Position numbers and translations under genes: made by a program. A stretch of 10,809 bases of DNA from Desulfobacterales bacterium (lineage in GTDB: Bacteria; Desulfobacterota; Desulfobacteria; Desulfobacterales; C00003106): NCBI GenBank assembly GCA_030594505.1, contig JAUVFC010000035.1, positions 1 to 10,809 on the forward strand. Direction: 5' to 3'. The notes below the pieces were generated by a model. It saw only the letters and a program-made list of their open reading frames with translations. It had not been told where the DNA came from and ran no database searches. Below, piece after piece: positions 1-7,582 of the stretch (within the stretch, counting starts at the first letter, position 1; each line of letters opens with the position of its first letter).

Positions 1-309
1 AAAAACTCGGGCTAACGCCCTCAAACAGTTTGCAATTTTAACGCTCCGCTTCACTAAGAACATCTAACAAAAGATGACCAAAATAAGCTCATCAAAGACT
101 TTTTACGAGATCATCAATATTAGAACCTTTTGATAAAGATTTGGGTCGACAGTTTGGCGAATAATATGATATCAATTAGATGTCTTCATTAAAATTGTTT
201 GATTTTTGCTTGAAAAAATCCTAATTTATTCAGGTTGTTAATTCGTATCTTCTCAATGAGAAGATGCGGTAAATGCTTTGGTACGCCAATTGTCTGGATT
301 CTATCCAAA
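1..309. other. AT-rich leader without a supported gene
   Basis: No convincing gene is visible here. The first 60 or so bases hold a small GC-rich palindrome, GGGCTAACGCCC at 9-20, and a GC-richer patch around 40-52. The rest is strongly AT-rich. An 8-base inverted repeat (ACATCTAA at 60-67 and its complement at 176-183) is present but is expected by chance in sequence this AT-rich. On the minus strand an open frame from an ATG at 64 runs off the left edge after about 20 codons, without a ribosome binding site; it is too short to judge. The interval probably holds the promoter of the gene that follows and, at its left end, the tail of an upstream gene's 3' region or a dispersed repeat. Confidence 0.5.
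199..227 (+). promoter_or_regulatory. Possible weak sigma-70 promoter
   Basis: TTGATT (199-204) and TAATTT (222-227) are separated by 17 bases. They match the -35 consensus at four of six positions and the -10 consensus at three of six. The site would start transcription near 234 and give an untranslated leader of about 75 bases for an ATG start at 310. In such AT-rich DNA matches of this quality are common, so this is only a candidate. Confidence 0.2.
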
Positions 310-3300
310 ATGAAGTCTGTTTCAGCTAAGCGCTATCTTGGAATCGACATAGGGTCGGTAAGTCTTAACGTGGTTGTCCTTAATGATGACCATGAGTTGG
401 AGGCTTCTGTATACCGGCGTACTCAAGGCGAACCCCTTCCGCTCCTCCTGGAGGTTCTTTCCGATTTGTGCAAAGAGTTCCGGAATTTTCACGGGGTAGT
501 TGCCACCGGAAGCGGTCGGGAGACAGTTGCAAAAATCCTGTGCGTTGTCCCCATTAATGAAATCCTTACGCAGGCCGGAGCCACCTCACATTTCTATCCG
601 GAGGCGCGAACTATTATTGAGATCGGCGGGCAGGATTCAAAGCTGATCTTCCTGGAGCGAGATGATCGAACCGGCGATCCACTTATTACGGATCATGCCC
701 TCAACGATGTGTGCGCGGCCGGGACCGGATCCTTTCTTGATCAGCAGGCGCATCGGCTCGGGATTGATATTGAAAAGACATTTGGAAGACTTGCGCTGCA
801 ATCGAAAAAGCCGGCGTCTATTGCAGGGCGTTGCAGTGTCTTTGCAAAGAGCGACATGATCCACCTGCAGCAGGAGGGCGTCCCCAAGAACGATGTGGTG
901 GCGGGCCTGTGCCATGCATTGGCACGGAATTTCATCAGTAATCTCGGCAAGGGGAAACCGTTCATTCGTCCAATTATCTTCCAGGGAGGAGTCGCAGCCA
1001 ACCCGGGTGTGGTAAAGGCATTTGAGGATCTTTTGGATCTTGCCCCCGGAGAGTTGATCATACCCGAACATTTTTTGTTCATGGGGGCCTTTGGCGCCGC
1101 CCTGGAGGCACGAGAAAAGGCCTCTGAGAATCTGATCGACATCAATCACCTGATCAGCAGGCTGAAAACTTACCTGAGCGCTCACGCCCACAAGCACGAG
1201 TTGCCCCACTTGAGAAGGCTTTGCTCTCGGCCCGGTCTCCCTGAGACAAGAGATCGGTTTTACGGGATACCGTTGGATGATATACAGGAAGGGTATCTCG
1301 GCATAGATGTGGGAGCGGTCAGCACAAACGTGGTTTTAATGGATGCAACCGGCCGTCTTCTGGCAAAGCGTTACACCTTTACCGAAGGAGAACCGATCGC
1401 GACGATTCGGTCCGCCCTGGCAGAGATGGGCGAAGAGGCGGGGAACCGCGTTAATGTCAGGGGTGTGGGCGTTACAGGAAGCGGACGTTATTTTATCGGG
1501 GACTTCGTGGGCGCGGATGCGGTCTTGAATGAGATTACCGCACAGGCCAAAGCCGCCCTTGCACATGATCCCACTATTGACACTATTATCGAGATCGGCG
1601 GGCAGGATTCAAAATATATACGATGTGAGGACGGTCATGTAGTCGATTTTGAGATGAACAAGGTCTGCGCCGCCGGTACCGGCTCGTTCTTGCAGGAACA
1701 GGCTTCACGCCTGAAGGTTTTGATTAAAGATAATTTCAGCAGATTGGCCTTTACTTCCGGAGCCCCGGCAGACCTCGGCGCCCGATGTACCGTCTTCATG
1801 GAGTCGGACCTGATCCATCACCAGCAGGCGGGATACAGCCGGGGCGACCTTGCGGCAGGCCTTTCCTATGCGATCGCGCACAACTATCTTGAAAAGGTGG
1901 TTGGAACCAAAAAGATCGGAGAGAAGATCGTGTTCTTGGGGGGGGTTGCCGGGAACCAGGGGGTGGTGTCTGCCTTTGAGAACATACTCGGCGCTCAGGT
2001 CGCCGTACCCGAACACCACAATGTCAACGGCGCGATCGGCGCGGCGCTGGCTGCAAAGGAAAAGCAGGAGAGATCATCCGGGACAACACGGTTTGCCGGA
2101 TTTTACCTGGAGGATCGCACGTATGAGCTTTCCTCCTTTCAGTGCAAAAAATGCCCCAATGTTTGCCGGATCCGGCAAATTCTTGTGGACGGGAGGCTTC
2201 GGTCCTATTACGGCGGGATCTGCGGCCGATATGAGAGGCGTGTTCCTTATGATCATCTCCCTGATCTTTTTAAGGAACGGAAAGCGTTTCTGTTGAATGG
2301 ATATAAGGAGGGAGAGAATTCAGAAACAAAGAGAGAGCCTGATAATTTCAAGGTAATCGGAATTCCGCGTGTTTTGAGCTTTTACGATTACTTTCCGTTC
2401 TGGTACGCCTTTTTTAAAGAATTAGGGCATAAGGTGATTGTGTCCAAAGAGACCAATAAGAAACAGATCGCAAAAGGTCTTTCCCTTGTCCCTTCAGAGA
2501 CATGTTTTCCGGTAAAGGCGGTTTACGGCCATATCGTGGACCTGATGGAGCGCGGTGTGGACACGATCTTCCTGCCGTGTGAAATCGATTGCGAGAGCGA
2601 TTCGAATGATACCATGCGGAGTTTTAACTGCCCTTATGTGCAGTCCATACCCTACATGGTCCGCGCCGCTATAAGGGACAAAGTGGATATAGTCTCCCCC
2701 GTGCTTTATCGAAGCAGGTCCAGAAAGGAACAGCGAAAAGAGCTTCATGATTTGGGAAGGAACCTCGGTCATGTTCCGCAAAGGATAGGCTGTGCGATAG
2801 AGGCTGCTTTTGCGGCCCAAGACTTCTTTGTGGAGGGGTGCCGGAGGCGCGGCAAGGAACTCCTTTGCGGGCTGGGACCCCAGGAAAAGGCGATAGTCCT
2901 ATTAGGGAAGTCGCACAATATTTTTGACCCGGGGTTAAACCTTCATATCCCCGGAAAACTTAGCACAAGAGGGTTTCTTGCCATACCGTATGACTTTCTC
3001 CCGATCTCTTCCATAAGATTACCAGTGCATTATTCCAATGTGGTATGGAAAAATACCCAGGATCTTTTGAGAGTCCTGTCACTGATTCGTTCCGACCGGC
3101 GTCTGATTCCGGTGATTCTCACGAACTTCGGGTGCGGTCCTGACTCCTTTCTCCTCAAGTATCTTGAAACAGAGATGAAAGGAATCCCCTATTTGGTACT
3201 GGAAGTGGACGACCACACCGGCGACGCGGGAATCGTTACCAGGATCGAGGCCTTTTTGGATACGATCGAAAACAATCGTCCTCCTTTGAGCCGCAAGAGT

Positions 3301-4608
3301 CCCGATCTGAATCTGATCATTCAGGGGAAAAAGGGGATGATGGACTCCTTTCATCCGGAGCCGACGTTCATGCGTAAGCTGGAAAACCGGAGGGTCTATA
3401 CTCCTTACGTTTCTCAGGCGTTTTCCCTTATTGTGGAGGCCGCCTTAAAGGGTGTGGGGATCGATGCGCGCGTCCTTCCGAAACCGGACGACCGGTCGGA
3501 AGTGTTGGGGCGGCAGGTTACTTCCGGAAGGGAATGCCATCCCTTTATCGTGACCTGCGGCGAATTCGTGAAGATGACGGAACTTCCCGGGTTCGACCCT
3601 TGCCATGCCGCGATCTTCATGCAGAACTACGACGGCGCATGTCGATTTTCCCAGTACGCCCTGGGCCATGCCGATCTGTTGCACCGCCTGGGGCTTGATG
3701 AGATTCCTGTTATCGGCCCGCTTACCTCTACACGATTTGATGAACTTTCACGACTCTTTGGATTGAACTTTACCATGTCATTGTGGAAGGGGTGGATTGC
3801 GGCAGAGGTCCTTGAACGACTTCGTTTTCACGTTCGTCCTTATGAAAGGAACAAAGGGGAGACCGACCGGGTCTATGCGAAAGGAATCCGGTCGATTGCA
3901 AAGGCAGTGGAAAGACCGAGCAAGGCCTTGATGCACGACAGCCGTCTGCTTTCTGCATTGAAAAACGGGGTTGAAGCCATTTATTCTGTTCCGGTGGACC
4001 GGAGTGAAAATCGTCCCGTAATCGGGATTGTCGGGGAATTTTATTCGGTCCTGAATTCCTGGGCAAATCATGATCTGATACGAACTTATGAGGCGCTTGG
4101 CGCTGAAGTGAAGATCCACGGGCTTACGGTTTCAAACTGCTTTGCTTTTTTTTCAGAACACTATTACGCAAAATATCGCTTAAGAGAAAAGGCGTATGGC
4201 GCCGCTCTTTACTATTTCCTCCGCAACCGCTGGCTGATGTCGTGGACGGACAGGATTGAGGCGCATTTAAACGGCGACCTGAAGCCGTTCGGCATTCTTC
4301 GGTCGAAAAACATACTTCAAAAGGTCCGTCCGTTCCTGCACTATGATATTGACCCGATTCTGTCAACGTTTACCGCACGGGTACAGAGTTTTGCAGAGGA
4401 GGGCGTGAGCGGGATAAACAATATCTTTGTGCTGAATTGTATGCTCGGGAATACCCTGGTGCCGATATTCAAAGAGGCCCTCAGGCCTTATAAAAATCTT
4501 CCCATTTTGAACGCGGTTTACGACGGACAAAAACAGACCAATATGAAGACTCGAATTGAGGCCTTTGTACATCAGGCCAATTTATATCAAGAAAGGAACG
4601 CAAACTAA
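310..4608 (+). CDS. Fused acyl-CoA dehydratase activase: tandem BadF/BadG-type ATPase + DUF2229 + HgdB-like
   Basis: Likely cytoplasmic iron-sulfur ATPase that uses ATP to raise electrons to very low potential, as HgdC does for 2-hydroxyacyl-CoA dehydratases. Residues are numbered from an upstream in-frame TTG at 235. Two ASKHA ATPase modules start at YLGIDIGS (34-41) and YLGIDVGA (354-361). Each carries EIGGQDSK (129, 453) and the cluster-cysteine pair VCAAGTGSFL/GRC or GARC (C160/C200; C478/C518). A C637-C640-C644-C663 motif follows, then DUF2229 from about 705 (IGIPRV, SETCFP, LPCE). The HgdB-like part has NFGCGPDSF (C967), EVDDHTGDAG (990-999), GRECHPF (C1101), TCGEF (C1108) and GACRFSQY (C1136). 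The linker at 317-325 is His-rich. I chose ATG 310 because it lies just before the first ATPase motif; in-frame TTG 235 and ATG 256 are alternatives, and none has a clear Shine-Dalgarno. All modules look intact. The electron acceptor is unknown. Confidence 0.93.
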   Translation: MKSVSAKRYLGIDIGSVSLNVVVLNDDHELEASVYRRTQGEPLPLLLEVLSDLCKEFRNFHGVVATGSGRETVAKILCVVPINEILTQAGATSHFYPEARTIIEIGGQDSKLIFLERDDRTGDPLITDHALNDVCAAGTGSFLDQQAHRLGIDIEKTFGRLALQSKKPASIAGRCSVFAKSDMIHLQQEGVPKNDVVAGLCHALARNFISNLGKGKPFIRPIIFQGGVAANPGVVKAFEDLLDLAPGELIIPEHFLFMGAFGAALEAREKASENLIDINHLISRLKTYLSAHAHKHELPHLRRLCSRPGLPETRDRFYGIPLDDIQEGYLGIDVGAVSTNVVLMDATGRLLAKRYTFTEGEPIATIRSALAEMGEEAGNRVNVRGVGVTGSGRYFIGDFVGADAVLNEITAQAKAALAHDPTIDTIIEIGGQDSKYIRCEDGHVVDFEMNKVCAAGTGSFLQEQASRLKVLIKDNFSRLAFTSGAPADLGARCTVFMESDLIHHQQAGYSRGDLAAGLSYAIAHNYLEKVVGTKKIGEKIVFLGGVAGNQGVVSAFENILGAQVAVPEHHNVNGAIGAALAAKEKQERSSGTTRFAGFYLEDRTYELSSFQCKKCPNVCRIRQILVDGRLRSYYGGICGRYERRVPYDHLPDLFKERKAFLLNGYKEGENSETKREPDNFKVIGIPRVLSFYDYFPFWYAFFKELGHKVIVSKETNKKQIAKGLSLVPSETCFPVKAVYGHIVDLMERGVDTIFLPCEIDCESDSNDTMRSFNCPYVQSIPYMVRAAIRDKVDIVSPVLYRSRSRKEQRKELHDLGRNLGHVPQRIGCAIEAAFAAQDFFVEGCRRRGKELLCGLGPQEKAIVLLGKSHNIFDPGLNLHIPGKLSTRGFLAIPYDFLPISSIRLPVHYSNVVWKNTQDLLRVLSLIRSDRRLIPVILTNFGCGPDSFLLKYLETEMKGIPYLVLEVDDHTGDAGIVTRIEAFLDTIENNRPPLSRKSPDLNLIIQGKKGMMDSFHPEPTFMRKLENRRVYTPYVSQAFSLIVEAALKGVGIDARVLPKPDDRSEVLGRQVTSGRECHPFIVTCGEFVKMTELPGFDPCHAAIFMQNYDGACRFSQYALGHADLLHRLGLDEIPVIGPLTSTRFDELSRLFGLNFTMSLWKGWIAAEVLERLRFHVRPYERNKGETDRVYAKGIRSIAKAVERPSKALMHDSRLLSALKNGVEAIYSVPVDRSENRPVIGIVGEFYSVLNSWANHDLIRTYEALGAEVKIHGLTVSNCFAFFSEHYYAKYRLREKAYGAALYYFLRNRWLMSWTDRIEAHLNGDLKPFGILRSKNILQKVRPFLHYDIDPILSTFTARVQSFAEEGVSGINNIFVLNCMLGNTLVPIFKEALRPYKNLPILNAVYDGQKQTNMKTRIEAFVHQANLYQERNAN
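4593..4597 (+). promoter_or_regulatory. Ribosome binding site for the DUF1015 gene
   Basis: AAGGA lies 10 bases before the ATG at 4608, inside the last codons of the activase gene. Together with the TAATG stop/start overlap it fixes this start and indicates translational coupling between the two genes. Confidence 0.7.
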
Positions 4609-5933
4609 TGGCGAAAATTATGCCGTTTCACGGACTCCTCTATAATCCGGAAAAGATTATGAACTTGAGGGACGTTATGACCCCTCCATATGATGTTGTT
4701 TCACCGGAAGAACAGGATGCCTTTTACAAGAGTCATCCTCACAATATCATTCGTTTGATCCTGGGGAAAGCCCATCCGGCAGACACTGAAACCGATAATT
4801 GGTACACGCGCGCTATGGCGGATTTTGAAAAGTGGCAGTCAGAAAAAGTCTTGGTGCGTGATGTGAAACCGGCCCTTTATTTTACGGAGATGGATTATTC
4901 CACCCACGGGACTCAGAGTACCCGTCGTGGATTGATTGCATTAGTCGGTTTGGAGGACTTTGACAGCGGTGTGATCCTTCCGCACGAGCGGACATTTTCT
5001 GCCACCAAATCAGAACGCCTCAGACTCATGGAAACCTGCCATGCCAATTTCAGCCAGATATTTTCTCTGTACCCGGATCGAGAAAACAAGGTTATCAGCC
5101 ACTTAAAGCAGGCGATTGCCGGAAAAAATCCTGATATAGATTTTGACGACCAGGATGGGTTCCATCACCGGTTATGGCGGATCACCGATCCGGGAGTCAT
5201 TGACACTGTGGCAACGGACATGTCGGAAAAACCCCTGTATATAGCCGATGGGCATCACCGTTATGAAACCGCCCTGAACTACCGGAACAAGCGTCTTGCA
5301 GAGGACCCTGGTTTGGCCGGGGATTCTTCATGTAGATACGTTATGATGTATTTGAGCAGTATGCACGACCCGGGCCTGACCGTGCTTCCCGCGCATCGTT
5401 TGATTAATGATCTGCCAAAAGAACGATTGGATACCTTCCTTGAAAAGGCAAGCCCTTTTTTTGACATGGAAATCTTTAACGGAGCAGACCGGGAAAAGAC
5501 GGAAAGAGCCTTTTTGGACAACCTGAAATCACATTCAAAAGAAGGGCATGCCATCGGAATTTTTATGAAGAACAATGATGCACTCCACATATTGCGACTG
5601 AGACAAGGGGTAATGGAACGTCTTTTCGGGGATAAGTTGCCGGAACCCCTGAAGAGACTCGACGTGACGATCTTAACTCAGGTCATTTTAAAGAATATTC
5701 TTGAGCTTACTGAAAAGGATTTGGACGATAAACACAAGATTTCCTATATTAGCAACCTCTCTGACGCCCTAAAGGCCATCCGCGACCGCGGAAGCGCGGT
5801 AGCATTCATTATGAATCCTACAAAAATCGCGCAAGTTCAACAGATTGCAGATGCACGCCTGATCATGCCGAGAAAGTCAACCTATTTTTATCCCAAGGTG
5901 ATTACAGGGCTTGTTTTAAACAAGATAGATTAA
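4608..5933 (+). CDS. DUF1015 family protein
   Basis: A 441-residue soluble protein of the DUF1015 family, whose biochemical role is not settled as far as I know. Family hallmarks are all present: the N-terminal MPFHGLLYNPEKI start, TPPYDVV (25-31), the HNIIRLILGK stretch, LPHERTF with K134 and R137 just behind (124-137), and YIADGHHRYET (212-222 region, D214-H216-H217-R218-Y219). DGHHR-type motifs also occur in the ParB/sulfiredoxin-like fold, which includes the free-serine kinases SerK and SbnI, so nucleotide-dependent phosphotransfer is a reasonable but unproven guess. There is no signal peptide or membrane segment. The start overlaps the stop of the activase gene by one base (TAATG) and has an AAGGA site. 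The gene is therefore expressed with the activase, which suggests a shared pathway in anaerobic metabolism. Full length; no defect seen. Confidence 0.93.
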   Translation: MAKIMPFHGLLYNPEKIMNLRDVMTPPYDVVSPEEQDAFYKSHPHNIIRLILGKAHPADTETDNWYTRAMADFEKWQSEKVLVRDVKPALYFTEMDYSTHGTQSTRRGLIALVGLEDFDSGVILPHERTFSATKSERLRLMETCHANFSQIFSLYPDRENKVISHLKQAIAGKNPDIDFDDQDGFHHRLWRITDPGVIDTVATDMSEKPLYIADGHHRYETALNYRNKRLAEDPGLAGDSSCRYVMMYLSSMHDPGLTVLPAHRLINDLPKERLDTFLEKASPFFDMEIFNGADREKTERAFLDNLKSHSKEGHAIGIFMKNNDALHILRLRQGVMERLFGDKLPEPLKRLDVTILTQVILKNILELTEKDLDDKHKISYISNLSDALKAIRDRGSAVAFIMNPTKIAQVQQIADARLIMPRKSTYFYPKVITGLVLNKID

Positions 5934-6064
5934 CCCTTTTACATCTTATTTTCAGACCATCCCCGTACCAAATCTGAGCGCGAAAACTGTGAACTTATTT
6001 TTGCGTAAATCCTAAAGAAATTATTTGGCAATACCGATAGCAAGGATATTAAGGAGAATTAGGG
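5934..6064. other. Intergenic region between DUF1015 gene and sigma-54 activator gene
   Basis: These 131 bases carry a stem-loop (5978-6006) in which CGCGAAAA pairs with TTTTTGCG around an 11-base loop, with one G-U pair. It lacks a following T-run on the plus strand, so it is not a clear intrinsic terminator; the U-rich arm could still slow transcription. No good promoter for the next gene was found that leaves its ribosome binding site within the transcript, so that gene may be read partly from upstream. Confidence 0.4.
6051..6056 (+). promoter_or_regulatory. Strong ribosome binding site for the sigma-54 activator
   Basis: AAGGAG sits 8 bases before the ATG at 6065, an optimal distance, and selects this ATG over the second in-frame ATG two codons later. 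Confidence 0.8.
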
Positions 6065-7582
6065 ATGGCTATGGGGAAAAAGGCCGTGGACAGAGACCAA
6101 AATTCTGACCCGAGAGTCGATGTATTGAAAGCGATTTCCAGCTGGGGAACTGTTGCGATTGATTTGGATCAACTTTTACAACTTATTATAGAAACATCTA
6201 CCAAGGTAATGAATGCAAAAGCCAGTTCCTTATTGTTACTGGACAATAAAACAAAAAAACTCTATTTTAAGATCGCCACAGGAGAAAAAAAAGAAGAGAT
6301 AAAGAAATATGAGATAAATATAGGGCAGGGGATAGCAGGATATGTGGCGGAAACAGGTGAACCGCTCTTAATTGAAGACGTGGCAAAGGATGAAAGGTGG
6401 TATAAAAAGATCAGTGAAACGATCGGCTTCCGGACACGCTCTATTGCATGTGTTCCGATGAAAATAGACGGTAGAGTGATCGGCGTAGTTGAAATTATTG
6501 ATCGGGAGGACGGCAGGCCTATACGGGAGAAAGATCTTAAGATATTAATGACGTTTGCTGAATTGGCCTCTACGGCCATTAACAATGTCCGCCAATTTAA
6601 CGCGGTCAAAAAAGAGAACAGGAGCCTCAAAGAAGAGCTTGAAAATAAATATGAAATTATCGGCGAAAGTGAGGCTATCCGTAAGTCTATAAGAGATGCC
6701 TATAAAGTGGCCAATTCAAAGGCAAGCACGCTTATCGCCGGAGAGAGCGGAACAGGCAAAGAATTGCTCGCCAGATTGATTCATCGGGCCGGTCCCCGGA
6801 AAGACAAACCGTTAGTTGTGATCAATTGCGGCGCCCTACCCGAGACTCTCCTGGAAGCGGAGCTTTTTGGTTATGAAAAAGGGTCATTTACAGGAGCTGT
6901 TTCCAGAAAGATAGGAATGTTTGAAATGGCTGATGAAGGCACCGTCCTTTTGGATGAAGTGTGTGAAATGAGCCCTACAATGCAGGTCAAGCTCTTGCGA
7001 GTGTTGCAGGAAGGAGTTTTTTATCGCATAGGAGGTCATACTCCGATCTCCGTTGACGTCAGAGTCATATCAGCTACAAATAAGGATATTTTGAAGGAGA
7101 TTTCAAAGGGCAAATTTAGAGATGACCTTTATTATCGTTTGAATGTGGTTCAGATCAATATGCCTTCACTTCGAGAACGAAAAGAAGATATCCCTTTGCT
7201 TGCGGAGCACTTTTTAAATATTTTCAAAACAGCACGTGGCGCAATGGCCCTCAAAATACCTCCTGCTGCAATGGATAAAATCGTTCAGTATGATTGGCCC
7301 GGTAACGTCAGAGAGCTGGAAAACGCCGTCGAGAGGGGGGTGGTTATGGGGAATGGGAAAGAGATATTGCCGGAAGACCTGCCCATACAAACTTCACCAT
7401 CTGCCTGCGGAAAAGATATACAGGTCGGCACGAGAATGAAGGACGCCGTGGATCAATTCAAAAAAGAGTTTATAATCACGACGCTCAAGAGTACCGGGGG
7501 AAACAAGAGCAAGGCAGCCAAGGTCCTTGATGTTCAGAGAACCTATTTGTCACGCCTGGTAGCTAAGTATAATCTCAATTAG
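6065..7582 (+). CDS. Sigma-54-dependent transcriptional activator (GAF-AAA+-Fis HTH)
   Basis: A 505-residue enhancer-binding protein that would open sigma-54 RNA polymerase promoters by ATP hydrolysis. The N-terminal third (about 30-180) is a GAF domain, with the typical NIGQGIAGYVAETGEPLLIEDV stretch broken only by normal substitutions. A short coiled linker (about 183-198) leads into the AAA+ domain: Walker A GESGTGKE (226-233), the sigma-54 contact loop GSFTGA (273-278; serine replaces the usual alanine of GAFTGA), Walker B VLLDE (294-298) and the WPGNVRELENAVERG region. The C-terminus is a Fis-type helix-turn-helix (GGNKSKAAKVLDVQRTYLSRL). There is no receiver domain, so it is probably controlled by a small ligand, a redox signal or protein contact through GAF, as in NifA- or NorR-like regulators, rather than by phosphorylation. 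Its 3' end overlaps the convergent sensor kinase gene by 8 bases. Target genes are unknown. Confidence 0.95.
   Translation: MAMGKKAVDRDQNSDPRVDVLKAISSWGTVAIDLDQLLQLIIETSTKVMNAKASSLLLLDNKTKKLYFKIATGEKKEEIKKYEINIGQGIAGYVAETGEPLLIEDVAKDERWYKKISETIGFRTRSIACVPMKIDGRVIGVVEIIDREDGRPIREKDLKILMTFAELASTAINNVRQFNAVKKENRSLKEELENKYEIIGESEAIRKSIRDAYKVANSKASTLIAGESGTGKELLARLIHRAGPRKDKPLVVINCGALPETLLEAELFGYEKGSFTGAVSRKIGMFEMADEGTVLLDEVCEMSPTMQVKLLRVLQEGVFYRIGGHTPISVDVRVISATNKDILKEISKGKFRDDLYYRLNVVQINMPSLRERKEDIPLLAEHFLNIFKTARGAMALKIPPAAMDKIVQYDWPGNVRELENAVERGVVMGNGKEILPEDLPIQTSPSACGKDIQVGTRMKDAVDQFKKEFIITTLKSTGGNKSKAAKVLDVQRTYLSRLVAKYNLN

Noticed and set aside
60..183. Integron attC-like site: ATCTAAC at 62-68 with ATTAGAT at 175-181
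   Set aside because: The right half lacks the required GTT core, and I see no inner paired boxes; an 8-base inverted repeat is expected by chance in AT-rich sequence.
637..1209. 190-codon open frame on the minus strand within the activase gene
   Set aside because: It is antisense to conserved ATPase motifs and its product shows no recognisable family; it is a by-product of the coding strand's composition.
5978..6006. Stem-loop after the DUF1015 gene as an intrinsic terminator
   Set aside because: The T-run is inside the 3' arm of the stem, not after it, and the stem is A/T-rich; kept only as a note under the intergenic region.
6026..6042. Possible sigma-54 promoter, TGGC at 6026-6029 with GC at 6040-6041
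   Set aside because: The GG-to-GC distance is one base too long and the -12 half matches poorly; sigma-54 promoters are strict on spacing.
6025..6052. Sigma-70-like pair TTGGCA and TATTAA (16-base spacer) before the sigma-54 activator gene
   Set aside because: It would start transcription near 6058, after the strong AAGGAG ribosome binding site at 6051-6056, so it cannot make the expected mRNA.
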